Origin: a virus
Strand: one strand, 5' to 3'
Virus record (IMG/VR): IMGVR_UViG_3300032092_000308
Coordinates: 1-21,351 of that record
Length of the DNA stretch: 21,351 bases
The notes beneath the pieces were generated by a model, which saw only the letters and a program-made list of their open reading frames with translations, was not told where the DNA came from and ran no database searches. This document shows positions 12,363 through 20,198 of this stretch, piece after piece. The position numbers and the translations under genes are program-made. Numbering within the stretch: the stretch's first letter is position 1; each line of letters begins with the position of its first letter.

Positions 12363-12496
12363 GCGGTAACGATCTCACGAAACACGATTTGGTTTTAGAT
12401 AAGGCGGCCAGTTCGGTATTTACCCACCTCAGTTACATGAGGGATTTTAACGCCGAGCAAGCGCGAATAATGAAACAAGCATACAAATTGAAATGA
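12230..12496 (+). CDS. tail assembly chaperone T extension, -1 frame
   Basis: This is the C-terminal part of a G-T fusion read in the -1 frame. The recognisable block begins about 12326: GRWGWFHILEAVSGNDLTKH, then LVLDKAASSVFTHLSYMRDF and a helical end EQARIMKQAYKLK. The YGW-F-x-L...DITK pattern is the usual start of T extensions in Bacteroidetes phage tail chaperones. There is no ATG before the conserved part, and the TGA overlaps the next gene's ATG as ATGA, so this region is translated as an extension of G rather than as a gene on its own. The full fusion would be 253 residues. Confidence 0.7.
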   Translation, partial: FEYRRGISKQFSGLFGFDPQEGNEHDYTPSGLGRWGWFHILEAVSGNDLTKHDLVLDKAASSVFTHLSYMRDFNAEQARIMKQAYKLK

Positions 12497-14994
12497 TTAC
12501 TCAAATAAGTTACAACGTATTGATCGAGCGGATGAGGGTTTTCGCCTCTGGCCACTTTCTCATTAAGGGATTTACTCACGGGCACCCATCCAATATCGAT
12601 ATTGAAAAGGATCTCCAGTTCCCATGGATGCACGTTTACCCCGTTGAGGTTGAACCCCGGGCTGGATCGCGTTTGTATTCATTTATAATCACGTTCGCCG
12701 ATTTGCCGCGTGACAAAGAAACGCCCGCCGAATACGAGCGCGAGGTAATAAGCGATTGTATAAAGTTGGCCGAGGATCTTATCGCCGAAATTCAAAACGG
12801 CCTCACCCTATTCGGGCCAACCGTGGAGCTCGAGGGCTCGCCATCGATCGAGGTGTTTATACAAGAATATTCCCAAACCTTAACTGGCGTTAATCTGGCG
12901 CTCACCCTTTCGGTGCCATGGGATTGGAACGCTTGCGATATTCCAGCCGATTGGACGGTTGGCGGTTCGGGATCTGGCGGCACGGGTTCGGGAGGATCTG
13001 GGGTAATACTGGAAACCAACGGCGTGTTAAATGGCGATCAGACTTTACTCAATTTGCAACAGGGCACCAACGTAACCATTACCGACAATGGATCGGGAAC
13101 CATTACGATCAGCGCAACTGGCGGGGGCGGTGGATCTGGCACGGTAACCAGCGTGGGGCTTTCAGCGCCATCGGCTTTCAACGTTTCGGGCTCACCAGTT
13201 ACAACCTCTGGCACCCTCGCAATATCTGGGGCGGGTAACGCGGGCCAATACATCGATGGCACGGGATCGCTTCAAACGTTCCCCACTATTCCAGCGGCTC
13301 AGGTTCCCGCCGATTGGAACGCCACCACTGGGGTGAGTCGAATACTCAATAAACCAACGATCCCCGCCGCTCAGGTAAATAGCGATTGGAACGCCTCAAG
13401 TGGCGTGGCTGAGATCCTAAATAAGCCAACCATACCAGCGGCCCAGATCCAAAGCGATTGGAACCAATCGAATAACGCGGCGCTGGATTTCATTAAAAAT
13501 AAACCGACAATTCCCACTACGCTGGATAGCCTAACGGATGTAACCGCACCATCGCCAACCAACGGCCAAGTGTTAACATGGAACGGAACGGCGTGGGTGA
13601 ATAGTACGCCATCGACTGGGGGCACGGTTACCAGCGTGGCGTTAACGATGCCAGCGGCTTTCTCGGTTACTGGATCGCCGATTACCACGGCGGGCACCCT
13701 CGCGGTTACTGGGGCTGGTAATACTGGCCAATATGTTCGGGGCGATGGTACCCTCGCAAATTTCCCATCGACTGGGGGCGGCGGCGGCCAAATATTTTAT
13801 TTTAACGGGAATATCTCTCAGGGTACAATTGGGGGGAATGATTTTTACCAATTAGGTACGGCGGCCAACACTGGCCCAGCGGCTAACTTTACACGAAACA
13901 CAACTGGAGCAATTGCGCGGTTTATTACGGATGTAAATAGCCCGAATCATTTGATAATTCCAGCGGGGGTTTGGACGGTGGATGCATACCTGAGCGAAAC
14001 GGGAGGGGGTTCGAATAACGCCGAAATAATCGCTGTTTTGAAGGTTTACAACGGATCGACTTTTACCACCATCGCGAGCTCACCACTGGAGCAAATCACT
14101 AACGGCAACGTTCCCGATCTTTACACGTTCGCCATATCGGTACCGAATACCATAACCGCCGCAACCGATCGCGTGGTTATTGAGTTCGATATTCAGAACA
14201 CCAATGGTAAAACCGTAACGCTTTACACCGAGGACGGGCGAATTGGTGAGGTGCATTCAACGTATGCCATCGGGATCAGTTCATTAAATGGACTAACGGC
14301 CAACACCCAAACATTCGCAACGGGAACCACCGGAACCGATTTCGGAATTAATTCGGCTGGATCAGTTCACACGTTCAATTTACCCACGGCCTCCGCTTCG
14401 AATCGGGGTGCTCTCTCGAGCGCTGATTGGGCCACGTTCAATGGTAAACAAAATTCGATCGGTTTAACCACGGTGGGAACCAACCTCGCCACGTTGCCAA
14501 ACCCTAGCGCGGTTCGTTACTTGAGAATAAATGCCGATAACACGGTGAGCGCGTTAACGATTGCGGCTCTGAAAAGCGATCTGGGTATTAATAGCGTGGT
14601 TTTAAGTACTAACTTTAGCAACGTAGGGACGGCGAATTACGAGGATGTAACGGGGCTATCTTTCCCCGTGACTGCTAATAAAGTTTATAAGTGGCGGGCC
14701 ACGCTCGGCTACACCAACACGGCAAACATTCAATTTGCCATTGATGGGCCCGCGGTAACTTTTAACCGATATCGTTTCACCACGGCGGGAACCTCAACAA
14801 GTAACCTCGTAAATAATCAGAGTAGTTATAATAACCCGAATTCAACTAGCGCGGCGGTAAACGGCGTTAGTACGGCAGATGGCTTAATAAGGCCCAGCGC
14901 GAGCGGAACGTTAATAATTAGGGCCCGCTCGGCTTCAGTTGGTGGGGTAACGGTGTTGGCTGGATCAATAATCGAATGGGAGGAAGTTTTATAA
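12493..14994 (+). CDS. tail structural domain fused to a modular fibre
   Basis: The protein has 833 residues. Residues 1-154 (FLIKGFTHGHPSNIDIEKDL, PWMHVYPVEVEP, ending WNACDIPADW) resemble a stand-alone tail-tube or tail-completion protein of Bacteroidetes phages. A Gly/Ser linker (157-170) leads into fibre modules: GTNVTITDNGSGTITIS; two copies of a GTVTSV...FNVSGSPVTTSGTL unit (216-265, 377-426); three PTIPAAQ..DWN repeats (264-337); a beta domain about 433-597; the ALSSADWATFNGKQ unit (640-653); and a C-terminal jelly-roll-like domain from about 702 seen in other phage fibres. It probably anchors a trimeric receptor-binding or decoration fibre to the virion. Fusion of the two classes is the notable point. 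Confidence 0.85.
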   Translation: MITQISYNVLIERMRVFASGHFLIKGFTHGHPSNIDIEKDLQFPWMHVYPVEVEPRAGSRLYSFIITFADLPRDKETPAEYEREVISDCIKLAEDLIAEIQNGLTLFGPTVELEGSPSIEVFIQEYSQTLTGVNLALTLSVPWDWNACDIPADWTVGGSGSGGTGSGGSGVILETNGVLNGDQTLLNLQQGTNVTITDNGSGTITISATGGGGGSGTVTSVGLSAPSAFNVSGSPVTTSGTLAISGAGNAGQYIDGTGSLQTFPTIPAAQVPADWNATTGVSRILNKPTIPAAQVNSDWNASSGVAEILNKPTIPAAQIQSDWNQSNNAALDFIKNKPTIPTTLDSLTDVTAPSPTNGQVLTWNGTAWVNSTPSTGGTVTSVALTMPAAFSVTGSPITTAGTLAVTGAGNTGQYVRGDGTLANFPSTGGGGGQIFYFNGNISQGTIGGNDFYQLGTAANTGPAANFTRNTTGAIARFITDVNSPNHLIIPAGVWTVDAYLSETGGGSNNAEIIAVLKVYNGSTFTTIASSPLEQITNGNVPDLYTFAISVPNTITAATDRVVIEFDIQNTNGKTVTLYTEDGRIGEVHSTYAIGISSLNGLTANTQTFATGTTGTDFGINSAGSVHTFNLPTASASNRGALSSADWATFNGKQNSIGLTTVGTNLATLPNPSAVRYLRINADNTVSALTIAALKSDLGINSVVLSTNFSNVGTANYEDVTGLSFPVTANKVYKWRATLGYTNTANIQFAIDGPAVTFNRYRFTTAGTSTSNLVNNQSSYNNPNSTSAAVNGVSTADGLIRPSASGTLIIRARSASVGGVTVLAGSIIEWEEVL
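13138..13770 (+). repeat. two copies of a 50-residue fibre module
   Basis: Copies at 13138-13287 and 13621-13770 encode GTVTSVxLxxPxAFxVxGSP followed by xTTxGTLAxxGAGNxGQY and a short xGxGxLxxFP end. They agree at most positions and lie 161 residues apart within the fibre gene. They suggest duplication or cassette shuffling of fibre modules. Confidence 0.8.
13282..13503 (+). repeat. three tandem 24-26 residue fibre repeats
   Basis: Units at 13282-13353, 13354-13425 and 13426-13503 encode PTIPAAQVxxDWNAxxGVxx followed by ILNK; the third is two residues longer and diverged (QSNNAALDFIKNK). A fourth PTIP follows. Such DWN...NKP repeats are common in fibre shafts and vary in number between relatives. 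Confidence 0.85.
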
Positions 14995-15527
14995 TGGCCT
15001 CACTTTCTGAAAATAGAAAGATCCTCGATGGGTTTGGCGATCGCGTAATAAAAAGCGCTCAGGCCAACCTCAGAAAGAAACGCCAGATTCGCGGCCGATC
15101 AGTTAACCGAATCGATACCGGGAACCTTAGGGATAAATTAACTTATGGATATTTTAAACGAGGGCCGAAAATTATCCAGTGGTTCGGGGTGCCAGCTAAT
15201 GACACCGCGACACGTAATTACGCCGATGTGATCGAGAAAGGAAGGCGGCCAGATAACAACCCCACCACGTGGCCACCAGTGGGGCCGATAATGGCATGGA
15301 TGGAACGCAAGGGATTATTTAGCGTAACGGCCGAGGCTGAGGGTAATAAAAGCCGTGAGGCTTATGCAATGGCGAAAAGTATCGGTAAACGGGGGATCGT
15401 TGGCGTTTATTATATGAGGGATGCGTTTCAAACCGAGTTTCGAAAATCTGGTAAAGAGTTTCGAGAGTTTTATCGGAGGGAAATTTTACAACAATTGAGG
15501 CTCAAGGCTGATAAATATATAAAATAA
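14994..15527 (+). CDS. HK97-gp10-like tail completion/neck protein
   Basis: The protein has 177 residues. KSAQANLRKKRQIRGRSVNR, IDTGNLRDKLTY and YADVIEKGRRPDNNP, followed by PIMAWMERKGL and a final IGKRGIVGVYYMRDAF, are the pattern of HK97-gp10-like proteins that sit at the head-tail joint or tail end. ATG 14994 overlaps the fibre gene stop as TAATG and is preferred to the upstream ATG at 14976, which lies inside the fibre gene. The C-terminus is basic and helical. The exact structural place is inferred from the family. Confidence 0.75.
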   Translation: MASLSENRKILDGFGDRVIKSAQANLRKKRQIRGRSVNRIDTGNLRDKLTYGYFKRGPKIIQWFGVPANDTATRNYADVIEKGRRPDNNPTTWPPVGPIMAWMERKGLFSVTAEAEGNKSREAYAMAKSIGKRGIVGVYYMRDAFQTEFRKSGKEFREFYRREILQQLRLKADKYIK

Positions 15528-15529
15528 AA

Positions 15530-16807
15530 ATGGCGATTACCATAAACGGGCAACCGTACACATTCACGCCGCGAGGGCAAAAGTTAATTTACGATCTCAC
15601 ATCCACCAATTCGGGCAATACTGGATTTAAATTCGGGATTGAGGTAACCGATGTGGCGGCGGGTAAAACGTACAACTTTTTTTTGGATCCCTCACCAGAT
15701 GGCCACGCTTATTTCGATTTAAACCCACTCGTTAACCTGAGGAATAAAGAGAATACACCAATACATGGCACCACGGCCAGCCAACACATCGAGCCCGAGG
15801 GCGATTCATATAACCGATACGAAATGCTATTTACCGAATGGTGGGTAATTAGTGGGGTATTAACTGAAAACGATGGCGTAAACAATAGCGCCACAACGGC
15901 CGTTTATAATGGTTATTTGCAACCAATCGAAGGTTACCGCCCGAACGTATTCGGCAGTTCAAATAAAGAGGTTAAAATCGTAAATAACTCGAATTCCGAT
16001 TATATGCAAAGCGATCGGCGTTTTGATACGTTCACTTTTGCGCTGGCCCAGAGTTTAGGTATTACCCCCAGTTCGAATAAGGTATTTATACCAGCGCTTT
16101 CGAGCGATTGGGGTTTATTGTTTGTTACTGGTTTGGACGAATTCGTCCCGAGCGCTCCAGATTCGTATCGCGTTTCGGTATTCGGTTCGTCCACATCGGC
16201 CGCGTTTATCAATTTCACGCCAGCCACTCAGATTGGGATTCCATGTTACCCTCAAAACTTAACGAATTCAACCAATCCACTGGTGCCCGATCCAATCGCA
16301 TTGGATTGGGATTTTTACACTATCGAGGCATACAACGGGGCTAGCATAGTTAGTAAGACTTATTACTTTTTTAACGCTGAGAAATACGGCCAATTTGATT
16401 GTCGTTATGATTACAAACGTTTGGCGTGGACTAACTCACGCGGCGGCTGGGATTATTTCAACTTTATAAAGAAAAACGAGGTTACCAATAATATCGAGCG
16501 TAAACAATACAAACGAGTTTTATTCAATGGCACCTCAACGATTTTTAGCCGATACGATCGCCAGATGTATGATCGCCAAAACATCGTTACACAAACGATT
16601 TCGCTGGCTTCCGATTGGGTGCAAGAAAACGAATTTGAGTTTTTACGTTCGTTAATGGTTTCGAACCAAGTTCATTTAGTTAACACCGATGGCACACATA
16701 TACCTGTTAGCGTGGACGAAAGTTCGTTTCTTGAGCGTAAGGAGCGCAATGGTAAATTATATAACGTGACTCTGAAAGTGAGTCACTCTCAAGATTACTC
16801 GAGTTAA
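15530..16807 (+). CDS. tail/baseplate protein, 425 aa
   Basis: The protein has 425 residues and is beta-rich, rich in Asn, Ser, Tyr and Phe, without signal or membrane segment. It starts MAITINGQPYTFTPRGQKLI. A conserved-looking block CRYDYKRLAWTNSRGGWDYF (about 291-310) recurs in Bacteroidetes phage tail proteins, as does the C-terminal FLRSLMVSNQVHLV segment. It lies two bases after the gp10-like gene and its stop overlaps the next start as TAATG. A distal-tail or baseplate part is likely from context; no enzyme motif is seen. Confidence 0.7.
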   Translation: MAITINGQPYTFTPRGQKLIYDLTSTNSGNTGFKFGIEVTDVAAGKTYNFFLDPSPDGHAYFDLNPLVNLRNKENTPIHGTTASQHIEPEGDSYNRYEMLFTEWWVISGVLTENDGVNNSATTAVYNGYLQPIEGYRPNVFGSSNKEVKIVNNSNSDYMQSDRRFDTFTFALAQSLGITPSSNKVFIPALSSDWGLLFVTGLDEFVPSAPDSYRVSVFGSSTSAAFINFTPATQIGIPCYPQNLTNSTNPLVPDPIALDWDFYTIEAYNGASIVSKTYYFFNAEKYGQFDCRYDYKRLAWTNSRGGWDYFNFIKKNEVTNNIERKQYKRVLFNGTSTIFSRYDRQMYDRQNIVTQTISLASDWVQENEFEFLRSLMVSNQVHLVNTDGTHIPVSVDESSFLERKERNGKLYNVTLKVSHSQDYSS

Positions 16808-19800
16808 TGGAAAACGAAGTTCAATTAATAGTAAAACGTGGCGGCAATATCAATTTATTGAGCCAAAGTGATTTGGCCAATTTTGGGGGTGTTGGTTCGC
16901 AAAGAATTATTGTTCCCGCGTTCCCAAATCAAAACGATATTGTGGGAACATCGGTTACATTAAGAAATGATATTGGCGAAACCAATACTCGATTTTGTAA
17001 TTCGATCGTGGCCGATACGCCCTCACAGGGATTCACTCGCCTCAATTTCAATTTCCCAACTTTTACATATGATTTTCGGTTAGCTCGCGGAGGTTATATC
17101 GTTTGGGGCGATGAAAACGAAAATTATATTGATCTTTACCCGCTCGAATCCATTAGCCAGAATTTCAATTTTCAAGATGTGGGAACGTTTGCACCTCTGG
17201 GGGATTTCACCCGCGAGTTTCGAGTTCCCGCCAGCGATCGTAACCTCGAGGTTTTCGGGTTGCTCGATTCTTTCACCTTTAGCGATACGGCCAACGTGTA
17301 TGGTACAAAGATACCCGCCGAAATTCGGGTTAATACGTTGCCCATAATGCGCGGCCATTTGCGGGTAATAAAAACGTTTAAGAAAAACGATCAGTTGGCC
17401 GATATCCAATTAAGTTTTTACGGCGAGGCTCCCGATTTATTCCGATCGATTGGGGATAAACTACTAACCAATCTGGAAATATTGCCCGCGTTCGATGTTA
17501 CAATTGATTACGTTAACACAATAACCCCGCCCAATCCCGGGGAATTGTGCTGGGGATTAGTTGAGCGCGGCCAAAAGTGGGATAACATGGGGGGCGGGCG
17601 GCCCATTACCAATAGCGAACAACCAATTTACCCCGCCGATCTCACGCCGTTTCTCAATGCATGGACGATCTTTTTTCATATCATTAAAGAGGCTGGTTTT
17701 ACCATTGCACCCACGCCGCTGGAAACGATCCTCTCGGGGTATTTTTGCCCGTGGATCAATTCCAAAAATGTAATCACAAACGAAAACGTTTCCAATTATT
17801 ATTTTAGTGCTGGACTCACCAGCGCCACCAGCGTAACGGATGATAATTTTTTTAATTTTCCCGAGCTGGTAGATAATGGTGGCCAATATGGTTCTGGTTA
17901 TTTTACCGCACCAGTTGAGGGGTTTTATTCGTTTCGTTTCTGGGCGAATTTTAATCCAGTGGGATCGTTTGGGCCCAATACTGGCGGGGTGAAATTTTAC
18001 CGATTTACGGGCGCACCATTGAGCGGCGATATTGTCGTTAATTTTGAAATGGCGATTTCTGGATTTGATCAAAATAACGGAATTCGCCAGCGCGTGTTTT
18101 TCACCACCGATCCAATTTATATGCTCGCGGGTGAAAAGATCCAGCCATATTCAGAGTTTAACGGCACCCCTTTATTTCTCAGCGATTCAAATAACAACCC
18201 TTTGGAGGGTACTGGCTGGGAGTTATTCACTTATTACCGTAACTGGGGCGATACATTAAACACGGCGGCCAACGCTCCAAACATTAAACAAGTGGATTTT
18301 GTAAAGGATATATTGGCGATGCATGCGGCCGTAATTATCCCATCGCGATCGGTGCCAAACGAGGTAACCATTTTCCCGATTGCCGATTATTTGGCCACTG
18401 GTGAAACGCTTAACTGGACTCAAAAAATGGATATCGAAAAGGATATCACACTCAGCCCAACAACCGATATACAAAAGCGAAATTTCCTCTGGAGTTATAA
18501 AAATGGCGGCGATATGTTTTCCAAACTTTACACCGATAACGGCCGCACCTATGGACAATATCAAATTTTAAATGGGTATTCGGTAACGAATGGCGCTCAG
18601 GTTAATGAGTTCGTAACCGGGGCGCTCAATGTAAAGTTAACGGCCGAATCCACGCCAGCGGTTTACGTTAATGGTACCACTATTCCGATTCCAAAGTTTA
18701 TAAATGATAAAGGGGAATTTGTAGCGCCCAATTTGCGTTTTTTGTTTCTGGCTGATATTGCCCGCCTCCCTATTTATGACGATGGGATTAATGATGTGAG
18801 CGTTGGCGATATGAATATTTTTAACCATTACTCAAGCGTTAATGCCAGCGTGGGGGATTACGATCTGAATTTCAATCCAGAAACGCCATTACACGCGATC
18901 ACAACCAATCCATTTCGAAACCTATTCAATGAATATTGGCGGGATTACCTTAATGGGTTATATAACCCAGAGGCTCGAATCCTCGAGGCTTATTTCGCTT
19001 TAGATCTGAGCGATATCCTAACTTTTAAGTATAGCGATCGAATATTTATTAAAGATTCTTACTGGCGAATAATCGAGATTACCGATTACAAAGTTGGTTT
19101 AAACGAGTCCACGAAAGTTAAGTTAATAAAACTGGTGGAACCCGCGCCCGATTGCGAGCTCATTCCCACCACGGTGGTTATTAATGAGGATATGACTCAG
19201 GCGATTGAGTTCACCGATTTCGCTGGCGATCCTCAGCCACCAACTGAGGCGTGTTGCGTTCGGTATGGTTACACATGGGAACCAACCCTCGGCCAATGTT
19301 TGGCATATGGTACGCCGATCGTAAGCGATCCCGGGGGCGGTGGCTCGGCTTTCGCCATGATGAACGCGGGGCAAAATGGAACGCCAACCAATGTGATCGC
19401 GAAAACCACCAATACCGCGATCAGTTCCGATAATACTTTCAGCGTTTTCGTTGGTGAAAATATCTCGATTGAAAAGGGCAACCAGAATACACTGGCCATC
19501 GGTGAGAGGTTGAAAATGGAGGGTGCGAACCGTGCCAGCGTTTTACTGGGCCGTAATGCTCTGGCGAATATTACGGGGGTGCATTTCGGGGCTGGGGATC
19601 GCACCATTTCCCAAGATGAGGGCGCGAGCCAAACGGGGGTTATTGTTTTAACCAATGGAAACACATTCAGCGCCTCAGGCCAAACGCTGGAGTTATTCCC
19701 ATCGAATGACGTTTTAACGCGGTTATCAATGCCCGATAAAACTACGTGGGTATGTTTCTATATTTTACACGCCAGCGATGTTAACGGGTTTTACATTTAC

Positions 19801-20022
19801 GAAACTGGATCGTTTTATCTGGATAAACTCGGCGGGGTAACCAGCGCGAGCGCTCCCGTTGTGATCAGTTCGGATAATTCGGGGGGCACGGTTACGATTA
19901 CTTTTGTAATTGATACGGCAACCGATACCAGCCAGCACCGATTCAAAATTACCTCTGGCGGATCGGGTTTCCCTCAGGATATTAATTGCAGTTTAACCCT
20001 TTACTATACCCAAATCCGATGA
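16807..20022 (+). CDS. large tail/baseplate protein with adhesin-like C-terminal part
   Basis: The protein has 1071 residues. The first ~790 are beta-rich tail or baseplate text (FNFQDVGTFAPLGDFTREFR; LDSFTFSDTANVYGTKIPAE). A small Cys motif CCVRYGYTWEPTLGQC (816-831) follows, then a Gly-rich linker. The end has GNQNTLAIGERLKMEGANRA with SVLLGRNALANITGVHFGAG, like the repeats of trimeric adhesin heads, then a final beta domain. This points to a baseplate hub that carries a receptor-binding tip. The start is at the TAATG overlap. The boundary near the Cys motif looks like a place where tip modules are exchanged. Function is from context and make-up. Confidence 0.75.
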   Translation: MENEVQLIVKRGGNINLLSQSDLANFGGVGSQRIIVPAFPNQNDIVGTSVTLRNDIGETNTRFCNSIVADTPSQGFTRLNFNFPTFTYDFRLARGGYIVWGDENENYIDLYPLESISQNFNFQDVGTFAPLGDFTREFRVPASDRNLEVFGLLDSFTFSDTANVYGTKIPAEIRVNTLPIMRGHLRVIKTFKKNDQLADIQLSFYGEAPDLFRSIGDKLLTNLEILPAFDVTIDYVNTITPPNPGELCWGLVERGQKWDNMGGGRPITNSEQPIYPADLTPFLNAWTIFFHIIKEAGFTIAPTPLETILSGYFCPWINSKNVITNENVSNYYFSAGLTSATSVTDDNFFNFPELVDNGGQYGSGYFTAPVEGFYSFRFWANFNPVGSFGPNTGGVKFYRFTGAPLSGDIVVNFEMAISGFDQNNGIRQRVFFTTDPIYMLAGEKIQPYSEFNGTPLFLSDSNNNPLEGTGWELFTYYRNWGDTLNTAANAPNIKQVDFVKDILAMHAAVIIPSRSVPNEVTIFPIADYLATGETLNWTQKMDIEKDITLSPTTDIQKRNFLWSYKNGGDMFSKLYTDNGRTYGQYQILNGYSVTNGAQVNEFVTGALNVKLTAESTPAVYVNGTTIPIPKFINDKGEFVAPNLRFLFLADIARLPIYDDGINDVSVGDMNIFNHYSSVNASVGDYDLNFNPETPLHAITTNPFRNLFNEYWRDYLNGLYNPEARILEAYFALDLSDILTFKYSDRIFIKDSYWRIIEITDYKVGLNESTKVKLIKLVEPAPDCELIPTTVVINEDMTQAIEFTDFAGDPQPPTEACCVRYGYTWEPTLGQCLAYGTPIVSDPGGGGSAFAMMNAGQNGTPTNVIAKTTNTAISSDNTFSVFVGENISIEKGNQNTLAIGERLKMEGANRASVLLGRNALANITGVHFGAGDRTISQDEGASQTGVIVLTNGNTFSASGQTLELFPSNDVLTRLSMPDKTTWVCFYILHASDVNGFYIYETGSFYLDKLGGVTSASAPVVISSDNSGGTVTITFVIDTATDTSQHRFKITSGGSGFPQDINCSLTLYYTQIR

Positions 20023-20198
20023 AATTAAACACAATCAGCCCAGCCCTCGCATTGCTTAAACATGGCATTCGCGCAAACGAACCCTCGCGCCGTTTATATG
20101 GTAGCCGCAAATGGCTCTATTACGCGGCAAAATGGGGATCGTTTGGGGTATGGTGGGGGTTTATTGCTTATCTAATATTTAAGTGGTTTAATGGCTGA
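20019..20198 (+). CDS. 59-aa membrane protein before the tape measure
   Basis: The protein has 59 residues and starts MKLNTISPALALLKHGIRAN. A basic middle (EPSRRLYGSRKWLYYAAKWG) is followed by one hydrophobic span, FGVWWGFIAYLIFKWF. ATG 20019 overlaps the upstream stop as ATGA, and the stop lies eight bases inside the tape-measure gene. It was not recognised; in this place it might help tail assembly or DNA entry at the membrane. The tight double overlap supports translation. Confidence 0.7.
   Translation: MKLNTISPALALLKHGIRANEPSRRLYGSRKWLYYAAKWGSFGVWWGFIAYLIFKWFNG

Noticed and set aside
13642-13851. Minus-strand frames opposite the fibre gene, and the possibility that the fibre repeats are a CRISPR array
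   Set aside because: The repeats are in-frame protein repeats of 24-26 and 50 residues without constant spacers; the antisense frames are Pro/Val-rich complements of Gly/Thr codons.
17557-18072. 171-codon minus-strand frame inside the 1071-aa tail gene
   Set aside because: No motif and very basic, Ile/Lys-rich shadow composition; the sense gene is continuous through it.
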